Assembly (NCBI RefSeq): GCF_000428985.1 | Contig: NZ_AUAZ01000005.1 | Coordinates: 62,001 to 126,000, forward strand | Source of the DNA: Marinobacterium litorale DSM 23545 | GTDB lineage: Bacteria; Pseudomonadota; Gammaproteobacteria; Pseudomonadales; Balneatricaceae | Reading direction: 5' to 3' | Length of the DNA: 64,000 nt | Shown: positions 37,009-46,176 of the stretch, piece after piece | Layout of the letters: each line of letters opens with the position of its first letter | Numbering within the stretch: position 1 is the stretch's first letter | The notes under the pieces: generated by a model | The model's input: the letters and a program-made list of their open reading frames with translations, nothing else | Told to the model about the DNA's origin: nothing | The model's database searches: none | Translations under genes and position numbers: made by a program

Positions 37009-37587
37009 TCACGCACCACCCTCCGCCTCACTATCAAAACTCGTTCTCCCGACACTCTCAGGCTTCTCTTTCTGCGGCTTATCCACACCTGCCAGCGCCT
37101 CGGCCAACCGCGCTTCGATATCTGCTTTCTGGTACCCCCGCTTGGCGGGTACTCGGATAAGCGTCAGTCCTGCCTGTTCACACACGGCCTTTAGCAGTTC
37201 ATCGCGCTGGGCACGGCTGTTCTGTTTATGGCTGGCGTCGTCCAGTTCAATAGCGCATAGGGGTGTGAGGTCATCGGCATTGCAGATAACGAAGTCGAAG
37301 TGTTTGGCGCTGATGCGGTTGAAGGCTTTTTGCCACTGGCTGCGGTTTCGGTTGGGCTCGGGTTCTATCAGATCAGCGACGCGGACTTTACCGAAGATGC
37401 GGTGCTGGGTCGGGTCGATGATGGAGTCGAGCACGCCGAGGAAGGAGCGTTCGGCGGCGGTGAACAGGGCTTTGCGCTGGCGGTAGCGGTGTTGGCCGTC
37501 GGCGGGCTGTGAGGCGGCGCGGACACGCTTTTTGGTGATCATTACAAAAATGACCAGCACCACCACGAAGGGTATGATCCATTCCAT
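37009..37587 (-). CDS. DUF2726-domain protein, membrane-anchored
   Basis: A 192-residue protein with an N-terminal membrane helix (residues about 3-17) and a DUF2726 domain. The core reads FDFVICNADDLTPLCAIELDDASHK, then RDELLKAVCEQAGLTLIRVPA. This fold is related to PD-(D/E)xK nucleases, with the acidic IELDD at the active-site place. The function is unknown; members are found both alone and near topoisomerase or helicase proteins. It borders the AT-rich island but has chromosome-like base use. An AAGGAA site lies upstream. Confidence 0.85.
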   Translation of the reverse strand: MEWIIPFVVVLVIFVMITKKRVRAASQPADGQHRYRQRKALFTAAERSFLGVLDSIIDPTQHRIFGKVRVADLIEPEPNRNRSQWQKAFNRISAKHFDFVICNADDLTPLCAIELDDASHKQNSRAQRDELLKAVCEQAGLTLIRVPAKRGYQKADIEARLAEALAGVDKPQKEKPESVGRTSFDSEAEGGA

Positions 37588-37702
37588 CGACCTATTTCCT
37601 TTTTTATCCCTGTCGATTAACGCCTACAGCCTTGAAAGCGCGGATGCTTCACAGTCTGTCGGGTGATTAGTCGTTTGGCAAGTTTCAATACCGGAGAGCC
37701 GT

Positions 37703-39196
37703 ATGAGCGCCTATCAATCACTGGTTAATCAATTCGCCCGCCTGAACAAGCTGGCCCATGCCAGTACCTTTCTGGGCTGGGATCAGGAGGTGATGATGCC
37801 GCCCGGTGGTGCGGAGAACCGGGCTCAGGCGATGGCGGAACTGCATCAGTTGCAGCACGAGATGATCACCGCAGAGCGGATGGGTGACTGGTTTGAGGAG
37901 GCGGCTCAGGAGAGCCTCTCGCCCGATCAGCAGGCCAATCTGCGGGAGATGCGCCGTCAGTGGTTGCAGTCCAGCTGCCTGCCGTCCGATCTGGTGCAGG
38001 CGCAGTCGCTGGCCTCCTCCCGCTGTGCCCACGCCTGGCGTGAGCAGCGCAAGCACAATGACTGGAACGGCTTCCTGGGTAACTTCAGGGAGCTGGTGAA
38101 TCTCTCCCGGCAGGAGGCGCAGGCGCGGCAGGCCGCAGCCGACGGTGCTTTTACCACACCCTACGATGCCCTGCTTGATCTCTACTCCAGCGGCGACACC
38201 AGCGCGTCGATCGGCCAGGTGTTTGAGGGGCTTAAGGCGCAGTTGCCCGGTTTGATCGATCAGGTGATCGAGCGCCAGCAGCAGCGCCCGGCGGTGGACT
38301 TAACAGGCCAGTACCCGATTGGTGATCAGGAGCAGCTGGGCCGCACGGTGATGGCGGTACTGGGGTTCGATTTCGGTAAGGGGCGGCTGGATATCAGCAG
38401 CCATCCGTTCAGTACCGGCGTGCGCGGCGATCACCGGATCACCACCCGTTACCAGGAGAGTGGTTTTATCGACTCGTTGATGGGTATCGTCCATGAGACC
38501 GGACACGCCAGTTATGAGGCGGGCCTGCCGGCAGACTGGGATGGGCAGCCTGTGGGTGAGGCGCGCAGCATGAGCATTCATGAGAGCCAGAGCCTGCTGT
38601 TTGAGAAGCAGCTTCTGCTCTCCAAGCCTTTTGTTCAGTACCTGACGCCGCTGATCAAACAGCACTTCCCGGTATTGAGTGAGGTGACGGCGGATCAAAT
38701 CTGGCAATCCATGGCTCATGTGCGTCGCAGCTTAATCCGAGTGGAAGCGGACGAAGTGACCTACCCGATGCATATCGTCCTGCGTTATGAGATCGAATCA
38801 CAGTTGATCAATGGCGAGATGGAGGCCGAGGATATCCCCGCTGCCTGGGCAGAGAAGGTGCAGGCCTATTTAGGGCTGGATACAACAGACAACTACGCGG
38901 ATGGCTGCCTGCAGGATATCCACTGGCCCTCCGGTGCCTTCGGGTATTTCCCCTCCTACACCCTGGGCGCGCTGAATGCGGCTCAGTTCTTTGCCGCCAT
39001 GCGCCGGGATATCACCGGCCTGGATGAGCAGCTGCGGGCAGGCGATGTTTCGGCGTTGCGTCAGTGGCTGGCTGATAAGGTATGGAGCCAGGGCTCTTTC
39101 CTGAGCGCTCAGGAGCTGATGACCCGCGCCACCGGCGAGGCCACCAACCCGGAATACTTTATCAACCATATTCGTCAGCGCTATCTGGCGGATTAA
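37703..39196 (+). CDS. M32-family metallocarboxypeptidase (Taq type)
   Basis: A 497-residue cytoplasmic zinc carboxypeptidase. The zinc motif HETGH lies in GIVHETGHASYEAGLP near residue 263, and the family DxRxT-like segment appears as HESQSLLFEKQ near 295. M32 enzymes trim C-terminal residues from peptides. Length and motifs are normal. A GGAGAG ribosome site precedes the ATG. It converges on hmuV with only 19 bases between the stops. Confidence 0.93.
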   Translation: MSAYQSLVNQFARLNKLAHASTFLGWDQEVMMPPGGAENRAQAMAELHQLQHEMITAERMGDWFEEAAQESLSPDQQANLREMRRQWLQSSCLPSDLVQAQSLASSRCAHAWREQRKHNDWNGFLGNFRELVNLSRQEAQARQAAADGAFTTPYDALLDLYSSGDTSASIGQVFEGLKAQLPGLIDQVIERQQQRPAVDLTGQYPIGDQEQLGRTVMAVLGFDFGKGRLDISSHPFSTGVRGDHRITTRYQESGFIDSLMGIVHETGHASYEAGLPADWDGQPVGEARSMSIHESQSLLFEKQLLLSKPFVQYLTPLIKQHFPVLSEVTADQIWQSMAHVRRSLIRVEADEVTYPMHIVLRYEIESQLINGEMEAEDIPAAWAEKVQAYLGLDTTDNYADGCLQDIHWPSGAFGYFPSYTLGALNAAQFFAAMRRDITGLDEQLRAGDVSALRQWLADKVWSQGSFLSAQELMTRATGEATNPEYFINHIRQRYLAD

Positions 39197-39215
39197 GTCC
39201 CATCAGCCGGGCCCA

Positions 39216-39971
39216 CTACGCCATCACCAGCCGGTCATCCTGCAACCAGCCAAAGGTTGGCCGGTAGTTCCACACCTGACCGATGCTGTCCGGTGCCAGC
39301 ACTTCGTCGGGCTTGCCTTCAAAACGCGGGCGGCCCGCCTCCAGAATCAGGCAGCGCTTGCAGTAGTGCAGGGTATGGTTAAGGTCGTGGAGGATGCTGA
39401 TCACCGCATATCCCTCCTCGGCCAGTGTGTTGATCAGTGTCAGCAGGTGGTGCTGATGGCCCAGGTCCTGCGCCGATGTGGGCTCATCCAGCAACAGTAA
39501 CGGCGGCTGTTCTGCCTGACTGAGTTGCAGTAATACGCGGGCGAGCTGAACACGCTGCTTCTCACCACCTGACAGGGTGGGGAAAGAGCGCTCCCTGAGA
39601 TGCAGACAGTCGCACAGCGCCATAACTCGCGTTATCTCCTCGCGCACGGCCCGTTGCGAGAGTTTCAGCGGTATCGAGCCCAGCGCCACCACCTCTTCCG
39701 CCAGAAACGGGAAGGTCAGCTGGCTGGCCTGGGGCAGTACACCCAGGTGGCGAGCCAACCGGTCAGCGCACCAATCCAGCCGATCACAGCCGTGCAACTC
39801 CACCTGCCCCCGATGCCTGCAATCACCACAGATCGCTTTGAGTAGCGTGGATTTACCGGCCCCGTTCGGGCCGAGAATCGCCAGGGTTTCGCCCGCATCA
39901 ACCGCAAGCGTATCCAGGGACAGCAACGCCTTGCCGTCCGCCTCACAGGTCAGGTTTTCGATTCTCAACAT
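39216..39971 (-). CDS. hmuV: Haem ABC transporter ATPase HmuV
   Basis: A 251-residue ABC ATPase. Walker A reads GPNGAGKST near residue 35, the signature LSGGEKQRVQLARVL near 134, Walker B LLLLDEPTSAQD near 157, and the switch histidine lies in ISILHDLNH. It powers haem import through HmuU. Its start is one base after the hmuU stop, so the two are tightly coupled. It is the last gene of hmuTUV. Vitamin B12 and siderophore ATPases are similar, but the haem context decides. Confidence 0.93.
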   Translation of the reverse strand: MLRIENLTCEADGKALLSLDTLAVDAGETLAILGPNGAGKSTLLKAICGDCRHRGQVELHGCDRLDWCADRLARHLGVLPQASQLTFPFLAEEVVALGSIPLKLSQRAVREEITRVMALCDCLHLRERSFPTLSGGEKQRVQLARVLLQLSQAEQPPLLLLDEPTSAQDLGHQHHLLTLINTLAEEGYAVISILHDLNHTLHYCKRCLILEAGRPRFEGKPDEVLAPDSIGQVWNYRPTFGWLQDDRLVMA

Positions 39972-39972
39972 A

Positions 39973-40998
39973 TCAAAGCTTCCCCAGCTTGCGCTGTTTT
40001 AAAAGAAGGGCCAGAAAAAACGGGGCGCCGATCAACGCGGTAATAATCCCCACCGGAATCTCGGCCGGCGGCACCAGCACCCGCGCCAGAGTATCCGCCA
40101 ATAGCAGCATCAATGCGCCACTGACTGCGGCCAGCGGCAGCAGGCGCTTATGATCCGGCCCCACCAGCATCCGCACGATGTGAGGCACCACCAGGCCAAC
40201 AAAGCCGATCACACCGGTATTGGCCACCGCGATACCCACGGCCAGCGCCGTCAGCAGTATCAGTTCCAACTTGAGCCGCTCCACCCGTATCCCCAGATGG
40301 CGAGCTTCCGCTTCACCCAGCAACAGTGCATTCAGCGCCGCAGCCCGGCGCTGAAACTGAAAGGCGGTCATCAGCAGGGCTAGGGCTGACAGCACAATCC
40401 CCGTTGAGGAGGCGGAGGTCAGCGACCCCATCTGCCAGAGACTGAGCGAGCGCAGATCCTGATCGCTGGCGAAATAGCTCATCAACCCGATCGCCGACCC
40501 GGCAAATGCGGCCAGAGCAACGCCTGCCAGTAGCAGGATGGTGACCGATGTGCCGTTGGCAGTGCGGGCCAGGGCATAGACGGCCAGTGTGGTCAGCAAC
40601 CCGGTGGTGAAAGCCGCAACCGGTGTCGCCCAGGCCACCCAGGCCAGCGGTGCCATAACGATGGCAAGCACGGCCCCCACGGCAGCACCAGAAGAGACAC
40701 CGATGATGCCCGGGTCCGCCAGCGGATTGCGGAACAGGCCCTGCATCACCGCCCCGCACTGCGCCAACAGCGCTCCGGTGAGCATCGCCAGCAAGGTGCG
40801 CGGCACCCGCAGATCGACAACAACGGCACGCTGATAATCCTGCAACTGCGCCAGCTGCCAATCAAACAGATGGTCCAGCAGCGCCAGCAGGCTATCGACA
40901 CTGGACAGCGCCAACGGCCCGGTGGCGATGGAGAGCACCGCACTCATCACTAAACCCAGCATCAGCAGCAGCGCCACGCCCGGGGCAGAAGCTCTCAT
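39973..40998 (-). CDS. hmuU: Haem ABC transporter permease HmuU
   Basis: A 341-residue FecCD-family permease with about ten membrane helices. The segments RVPRTLLAMLTGALLAQCGAVMQGLFRNPLADPGIIGVSSGAAVGA and VPHIVRMLVGPDHKRLLP are in part family signatures, the last facing the ATPase. It forms the inner-membrane channel for haem delivered by HmuT. It starts one base before the hmuT stop and ends one base before hmuV, so the three are one operon. Confidence 0.93.
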   Translation of the reverse strand: MRASAPGVALLLMLGLVMSAVLSIATGPLALSSVDSLLALLDHLFDWQLAQLQDYQRAVVVDLRVPRTLLAMLTGALLAQCGAVMQGLFRNPLADPGIIGVSSGAAVGAVLAIVMAPLAWVAWATPVAAFTTGLLTTLAVYALARTANGTSVTILLLAGVALAAFAGSAIGLMSYFASDQDLRSLSLWQMGSLTSASSTGIVLSALALLMTAFQFQRRAAALNALLLGEAEARHLGIRVERLKLELILLTALAVGIAVANTGVIGFVGLVVPHIVRMLVGPDHKRLLPLAAVSGALMLLLADTLARVLVPPAEIPVGIITALIGAPFFLALLLKQRKLGKL

Positions 40999-40999
40999 C

Positions 41000-41839
41000 T
41001 CACTGCCCCTGTATCTGTTCGACCACTTTCAGCGCTTCACGCACGGCACCGGGCCCGATGCCGGCGACCAGTGTGCGGCCATCCACACCGATGATCCGTC
41101 CCTTCTGCCCGGCCGGCGTATGGCGCAGCAATGGCTGCTGTTGCAGCAGTTCAGCGGCCGCATCGCCATCCCCCTCCCCGGCTACCAGAATCAGCTCCGG
41201 TTCATAGGCCAGCAGCGTCTCTGCCGTGACGGAGCGGTAGTTTTCAAAGTCTGCCGGGTTGATCGCTCCCGTCAGCTTTATCAGTGCATCCCCCGTCGTC
41301 CCCGAGCCGGACAAGCGCAGTCGGTTCTCCGCCGTGAGCAGAAAGAGCGTCCGTATACCGCCGAGTTCCCGTTGCGCCAGCCGGGCCTGTTGTTCGCGCA
41401 GCTTACCCAGCAGTGCATCGTCCCCCTGCTCCGGCGCCAGCCGTCGAGCTAGCTGCTGAATATTCTGCACCAGCGTCTCGATGCTATCCGCCGAGGGTAA
41501 ACGAACCACTTCTACGCCTGCCGCCTCAAGCTGCCGGATGGCCGGTTCCGGCCCCATATGTTCACTCCCCACAATCACGTCCGGCGCCAGACTCAAAACC
41601 CCCTCCGCCGGGAGCGCGCGGTGATACCCTACGCTGGGCAGGCCCGATAGCCGCTCAGGCACCACGCTGGTCACGTCGATCCCGACCAGAGACTGCCCCA
41701 GCCCCAGCGCCAGAAGTATTTCGGTTGTCGCACCATCGGTACTGACCACACGGGGCACTTCGGCCCTGGAGTGTGGCGCCAGCAACATCGCCAAAAGCAG
41801 CACAAACCCAACCGATACCATCCGTACAGACAAAAGCAT
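41000..41839 (-). CDS. hmuT: Haem-binding periplasmic protein HmuT
   Basis: A 279-residue periplasmic protein of the helical-backbone (TroA-like) type. A signal peptide is evident (residues 1 to about 26, hydrophobic core then SRAEV). The body begins RVVSTDGATTEILLALGLG, and the haem-ligand region appears as VGYHRALPAEG. It captures haem from the receptor and passes it to HmuU. An AGGGAG ribosome site precedes the ATG. It heads hmuTUV and shares a Fur-box promoter region with the divergent receptor gene. Confidence 0.92.
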   Translation of the reverse strand: MLLSVRMVSVGFVLLLAMLLAPHSRAEVPRVVSTDGATTEILLALGLGQSLVGIDVTSVVPERLSGLPSVGYHRALPAEGVLSLAPDVIVGSEHMGPEPAIRQLEAAGVEVVRLPSADSIETLVQNIQQLARRLAPEQGDDALLGKLREQQARLAQRELGGIRTLFLLTAENRLRLSGSGTTGDALIKLTGAINPADFENYRSVTAETLLAYEPELILVAGEGDGDAAAELLQQQPLLRHTPAGQKGRIIGVDGRTLVAGIGPGAVREALKVVEQIQGQ

Positions 41840-41884
41840 TGCGACTCCCTCTAGTTAAAATCGACTCAACACAGATCAAATATT

Positions 41885-41903
41885 AATGATAACGATTTGC
41901 ATT
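41885..41903. promoter_or_regulatory. Fur box between hmuT and the haem receptor
   Basis: The 19-base site AATGATAACGATTTGCATT contains TGATAAC-G-ATTTGCA (41887-41901), which matches 11 of 14 arm positions of the 7-1-7 Fur consensus. It lies in the 126-base divergent promoter region and could repress both transcripts when iron is plentiful. The AT-rich flank extends the repeat on both sides. Confidence 0.8.
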
Positions 41904-41965
41904 AGCAATAATAACGTGTTTACTTATTAGAAACTCCACAACGCCACTTCGATTTGAGATGGGAT

Positions 41966-44041
41966 ATGCAACAGGTCAAGAGAACTCAGACACACAACCT
42001 CAAGCGGTCTAAACAACTCGGATGTGCTCGCGCCAGCCAGCCATGCAGCCTTGCTCTGGCCATCAGCGCGGTGCTGTGCGGTGTAACCGCTCAGGTGTAC
42101 GCAGCGGACAACGCGTACAATCTGGACGAGATCACCATCAGCACAACACGTACACAGGAAACGGTCGGCGAGAGCCACCGATCAGTCGCCATAACGGACC
42201 GGGAGACGCTGGACCAACGGCAGCCAAAGTCGGTTCCCGAGGCCGTTGCATCACTCCCCAACGTCAGTATCCAGGGCGGCTCCCGCCCCTCCAACCAGAC
42301 GGTTAACATCCGCGGCCTCTCGGGCAGCCGGGTGTTGCAGACACTGGACGGCGTCAGACAGGACTTTCACTCCGGCCACCGCCCCGATTACCTGCTACCG
42401 CCGGAGCTGATCAGCCGCATAGAAGTACTCAAAGGGCCGGTCAGCTCCTTGTGGGGCTCCGGTGCCATCGGTGGTGTTGTCGCCCAGCAGTCACTGACGC
42501 CCGATGAGGTTCTGAAAGACGATGCCAGCTTCGGCGGACTGGTCAAAACCGGCCACAACAGCAACAACGACATGCAGTCCTCGGTATTCGCACTGGCGGG
42601 CCGGGAGGCGTCGGTCAGTTGGCTGCTGGGCGGGTTCGGCCGCTCCGGTAATGACCTGGAACAGGGCGATGGTGCCACCCTTGAGGGCTCAGCCATCGAC
42701 GATAACGGCGGTCTTGCGCGCCTGCAGTGGCAGATAGACGCCGACCAGTCGCTGGATCTGAGCTATCTTGAAGCGAACGGCGAGGGTCAGGTCCCATCCA
42801 ATGGCGCAGCGCCGTCAAATCCTACCAGTAATTTCATGATCGACCGGGATACGCGGACCCGTAACTACCGCCTTGGCTACCAGTTGAATACCGCCTCGCC
42901 GCTGCTGGATGCGCAGCTCACGCTCTGGCGCAATGAAGTGGAGATGGATGAGAGCCGCGTCAGTGATGGCCGTGGCGACAATACCGAGCTGGACGCCTAT
43001 GGCTTTAATCTCAGCAACCGGTCCGACCTGGGACGCTGGCGTCTCGTGTACGGCCTGGACAGTTACCGGGAGGATTTCGTCGGTAACCGCTCCGGTGCCA
43101 ACCGCCCGATTCCACCCGATGGACAGACCGATAACCTGGGTGCCTTCGTCCAGGCCCGGGTGGACCTGAATGACCAGTGGATGGCCGAGTTCGGCGGCCG
43201 TCTGGATCGCTTCTCAACCGAAGCAGACGGAATGGAAGAGCGCTCAGACAGTGCCTTCTCCCCGGCTGCGGCACTGACCTGGCAGCCCGTACCCTGGGGC
43301 GATCTGTCACTACGTCATGAGCGCGCGTTCCGAGCACCCGGCGTTGAAGAGCTGTATACCACCGGCACGCACTTCTGCATGATGCCCGGTTTCTGTAACA
43401 CCTTTCAGTCCAACCCGGATCTGGATGCCGAAGAAGCCGCCAACACCGAGCTGACCGCAAACGGATACTGGACCGGGCTCGCCGGTGACGATCAACTCAA
43501 CCTTCAGTTATCCATCTTTGAAAACCGGGTCGATAACTTTATCGAACAGATCGTGACCAATCCGTCGTTCGGCCCGGTCATGGACCCGGGCTACACCACC
43601 TGGGTGAATGTGGACAAGGCCAAGATACGCGGCATTGAACTGAGCACCCGTTACCGGATCAACGCCTTCAAGGTGGAGCTGGGCTACGGCATTACCCGGG
43701 GTGAAGATCTGGAGACCGGTGAAGACCTGACCAACATTCCCGCGGATACCCTGACCGCCGACTTGAGCTACCGCTTCTGGCGCGACCAGATGCTGGCAGG
43801 CGTTCGACTGGAACACGCTCGCGACCAGAACCTGACCGACTATGCCGAGAACAGCAGCGATACCCGTTATGACGGCTACACCCTGACCGACCTGTATCTG
43901 GGCTGGACACCACAGTCAGTGCCGGGGCTGTCGCTGGATGTTACCGTGAATAACCTGGCCGACACCCACTACCGCCGCGCCTGGGAGAATCTGGACGAGG
44001 CCGGCCGTGAAATTATTCTCTCTACCACCTATCGCTTCTAA
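41966..44041 (+). CDS. TonB-dependent haem/haemoglobin receptor
   Basis: A 691-residue outer-membrane receptor. A long signal region (ending AQVYAADN) is followed by the plug (VASLPNVSIQGG, VNIRGLSGSRVLQTLDGVRQ, VLKGPVSSLWGSGAIGG) and a 22-strand barrel that ends in the aromatic residue of TTYRF. The haem-receptor FRAP box (RAPGVEELY) and NPDL box are both present, with a histidine between them (TGTHF). It takes haem from host or environmental haem proteins with TonB energy. I use the ATG at 41966 rather than the TTG at 41954. It is followed closely by hutX and hutZ. Confidence 0.93.
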   Translation: MQQVKRTQTHNLKRSKQLGCARASQPCSLALAISAVLCGVTAQVYAADNAYNLDEITISTTRTQETVGESHRSVAITDRETLDQRQPKSVPEAVASLPNVSIQGGSRPSNQTVNIRGLSGSRVLQTLDGVRQDFHSGHRPDYLLPPELISRIEVLKGPVSSLWGSGAIGGVVAQQSLTPDEVLKDDASFGGLVKTGHNSNNDMQSSVFALAGREASVSWLLGGFGRSGNDLEQGDGATLEGSAIDDNGGLARLQWQIDADQSLDLSYLEANGEGQVPSNGAAPSNPTSNFMIDRDTRTRNYRLGYQLNTASPLLDAQLTLWRNEVEMDESRVSDGRGDNTELDAYGFNLSNRSDLGRWRLVYGLDSYREDFVGNRSGANRPIPPDGQTDNLGAFVQARVDLNDQWMAEFGGRLDRFSTEADGMEERSDSAFSPAAALTWQPVPWGDLSLRHERAFRAPGVEELYTTGTHFCMMPGFCNTFQSNPDLDAEEAANTELTANGYWTGLAGDDQLNLQLSIFENRVDNFIEQIVTNPSFGPVMDPGYTTWVNVDKAKIRGIELSTRYRINAFKVELGYGITRGEDLETGEDLTNIPADTLTADLSYRFWRDQMLAGVRLEHARDQNLTDYAENSSDTRYDGYTLTDLYLGWTPQSVPGLSLDVTVNNLADTHYRRAWENLDEAGREIILSTTYRF

Positions 44042-44052
44042 GGAGCCTTCCA

Positions 44053-44484
44053 ATGACGGAGCTGACAATGACCGAGAAAGCCGCCGTACTACCCGGAGAG
44101 CAGGCGCAGGCGCTACTGGAATCGCTTAGCGACTGGGGCGAGTTAATGACCATCATCCAGCACGGCGGCTCGGTTTTCGAGTTTAAGGGGCCCTTCCCCA
44201 AAGGCCGGCTGGGGCACGGCTATTTTAATCTGGCCGCTGGAAAGAGCGGGTTTCAGGGCCACCTGGCACTGAAACTGATCCACGAGATCCGCTTCCAGGA
44301 AAGCCTGAGAGGTGGCCGGGAAAGCTACGCATTCGTTTTCTGCGATGCGGATTCAGAGCCGGTGTTTAAAGTCTTCCTGGGACGTGACGAAGAGGGTTCC
44401 CTGTTCGCAGACCAGGTTAATAGTTTTCAGCAGCTCAAAGAGAGCGCTTTAGCCAATACAACCCTGACCGGAGTCGCCTCATGA
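44053..44484 (+). CDS. hutX: Cytosolic haem carrier HutX
   Basis: A 143-residue ChuX/HutX-type protein that moves haem within the cytosol. The conserved segment GPFPKGRLGHGYFNLA near residues 46-61 and the C-terminal VFKVFLGRDEEG mark the family. It is slightly shorter than typical members. An AAGGAG ribosome site precedes the ATG, and it begins 11 bases after the receptor stop. Its stop overlaps hutZ by four bases, so receptor-hutX-hutZ is one operon. Confidence 0.9.
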   Translation: MTELTMTEKAAVLPGEQAQALLESLSDWGELMTIIQHGGSVFEFKGPFPKGRLGHGYFNLAAGKSGFQGHLALKLIHEIRFQESLRGGRESYAFVFCDADSEPVFKVFLGRDEEGSLFADQVNSFQQLKESALANTTLTGVAS

Positions 44485-45047
44485 CCTCATCCAACAACAC
44501 ACCCAGCTATCCGACCCAAAAGGCAGAGAAGATCGCAGGTGAAGTGCAGGCGTTTATCGATAGCCGCCGCAGCCTGATGCTATCGACGCTGACACCGGAA
44601 GGTGAGCCCTACGCCTCCTACGCCCCTTTCACCTTTGTTGACGGGCAGATTTACGTGTTGCTCAGTGAAATCGCTATCCACGCGGTCAACCTGCAGATCA
44701 ATAAAGTGGCGTCGGTACTGATTATCGAGGACGAGGACAGTGCCGATGAGCTCTTCGCCCGCCGTCGCGTTAGCTACAGCGTCAAAGCCGAGCTGATCGA
44801 CACGGAAACCGAAGCCTGGAAGCACGGCATCAAGTGTCTTTCCGCCCGGCTTGGTCCCCGCGTCGACGGCTTAAGCCAGTTATCCGATTTTAAGCTGTTC
44901 AAACTCTCGCCCCAGCGGGGCCGCTACGTTAAAGGATTCGGGCGCGCCTTCGCGCTGGAAAGCGATTCCCTGTCAGGACAGGGTATCACTCATCTGCGTG
45001 ATGGCCATAAACGTCGGACGCCCCAAAACACGGTGTCCCAGGCGTAA
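44481..45047 (+). CDS. hutZ: Haem-utilisation protein HutZ/HugZ
   Basis: A 188-residue split-barrel (pyridoxamine-oxidase-like) protein. HutZ/HugZ proteins bind or open haem to release iron. Sequence marks are RRSLMLSTLTPEGEPYASYAPF near residues 30-51 and the tail RYVKGFGRAFAL, with a late histidine-containing segment GITHLRDGHKRR that recalls the haem ligand region. It overlaps hutX as ATGA and ends the receptor operon. Confidence 0.9.
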   Translation: MTSSNNTPSYPTQKAEKIAGEVQAFIDSRRSLMLSTLTPEGEPYASYAPFTFVDGQIYVLLSEIAIHAVNLQINKVASVLIIEDEDSADELFARRRVSYSVKAELIDTETEAWKHGIKCLSARLGPRVDGLSQLSDFKLFKLSPQRGRYVKGFGRAFALESDSLSGQGITHLRDGHKRRTPQNTVSQA

Positions 45048-45060
45048 CCCGCTACCCCCG

Positions 45061-45124
45061 CATGCCGGGTGGCTGCTCCCTTCCAGCGACCCGCATCAGG
45101 TGCCCGAATGACCGGACGGGCACC
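45061..45124 (-). ncRNA. Possible structured RNA with an SRP-like motif
   Basis: On the minus strand the motif GGAAGGGAGCAGCC (45071-45084) closely resembles the 3' half of the SRP RNA apical loop. It is closed by arms at 45062-45070 and 45089-45096 with one bulged G. A second perfect hairpin, GGTGCCCG (45099-45106) with CGGGCACC (45117-45124), lies beside it. The 5' strand of the SRP54 site is shortened, and the long single hairpin of 4.5S RNA is not visible. It may be a divergent, decayed or unrelated RNA, or the terminator of the haem operon. Confidence 0.25.
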
Positions 45125-45213
45125 GCCCTCTATGCCTCTTTAAAACTGTCAGGCCCCGTTCATACCCTCCCGTAAGGAACGCGCATTACCCCAGGATCTA
45201 GGAAACCATCACG

Positions 45214-45236
45214 CAAATGCTATGATATAACATATC
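45214..45236 (+). promoter_or_regulatory. Zur box upstream of folE2
   Basis: This 23-base site matches the gammaproteobacterial Zur consensus at about 19 of 23 positions; its core is TGCTATGATATAACAT. It overlaps a likely -10 region 31 bases before folE2, as expected for repression when zinc is sufficient. Confidence 0.8.
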
Positions 45237-45266
45237 CAAACTTTTAAAGAGCCCGTTGTAAACACG

Positions 45267-46172
45267 ATGACGATCCTGACGACACACCAAGCCATGCCCG
45301 ACATCTCACTAACCGATAACGCGCCGATAGCGACGCCACTGCGCTGGGTGGGTATGGAAGGCATAGATCTCCCGGTTGGACTGGAAGAGCCCGGATGCGA
45401 GCCTCGCGTGCATGCCCGTGTGGATGCACAGGTCGACCTTCCCACGCCGCAGATCAAGGGGATTCATATGTCGCGCCTGTACAGGCTGCTTGACCGGCTC
45501 ACTGCACCTGCCGCACTCACATCCCGGGCGCTACATCAGTTGCTGGTCGCGATGGTGGCCAGCCACGAGGACTGCAACTCAACCAGCGCCCGGATTCAGC
45601 TTCGGTTTGATCTGCTGATACGCCGACCCGCGCTCGTCACACCCGGCCTCGCTGGCTGGACGTGCTATCCGGTGATGCTGGAGGCGACGCTGAAAGAAGG
45701 CCGGTTTTCACTGACCACGGAAGTCGAGGTTACCTACTCATCCACCTGTCCCTGCTCCGCAGCGCTGTCACGTCAGCTGATCGCCAAAGGCTTCACCGAG
45801 GCTTTTAAAGATCAGGAGACTGTCAGCCCCGCGGCGGTCAACGCCTGGCTACAGCAAAACGCCACGCTGGCCACACCGCACAGCCAGCGCAGCAAGGCGC
45901 GGGTAATGATTACCCCGCCTACAAATGATCGGTCACTGGGATTAGTCAGACTGATTGACCGGATTGAACAGGCCCTCGGCACCCCGGTACAGACAGCAGT
46001 AAAACGTGCCGACGAACAGGCATTTGCCGCGTTAAACGGTGCCAACCTGATGTTTGTGGAAGATGCGGCCCGGCGGATCGCAAGCGCCCTTCAGGGAGAA
46101 TATGGCAAACCCCAAGTTAAGGTTCGCCATATTGAAAGCCTGCATCCTCACGATGCGGTGGCGCAGGCGTGA
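45267..46172 (+). CDS. folE2: GTP cyclohydrolase FolE2 (type IB)
   Basis: A 301-residue enzyme that converts GTP to dihydroneopterin triphosphate, the first step of folate and queuosine synthesis. The conserved cysteine motif is [15 protein letters not shown] near residue 160, with [18 protein letters not shown] earlier. Type IB enzymes work with metals other than zinc and often back up the zinc enzyme FolE, which fits the Zur-like site at 45214. The start has a weak ribosome site; M10 (45294) is the alternative. It converges on dabA with four bases between. Confidence 0.94.
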   Translation: MTILTTHQAMPDISLTDNAPIATPLRWVGMEGIDLPVGLEEPGCEPRVHARVDAQVDLPTPQIKGIHMSRLYRLLDRLTAPAALTSRALHQLLVAMVASHEDCNSTSARIQLRFDLLIRRPALVTPGLAGWTCYPVMLEATLKEGRFSLTTEVEVTYSSTCPCSAALSRQLIAKGFTEAFKDQETVSPAAVNAWLQQNATLATPHSQRSKARVMITPPTNDRSLGLVRLIDRIEQALGTPVQTAVKRADEQAFAALNGANLMFVEDAARRIASALQGEYGKPQVKVRHIESLHPHDAVAQA

Positions 46173-46176
46173 CCGA

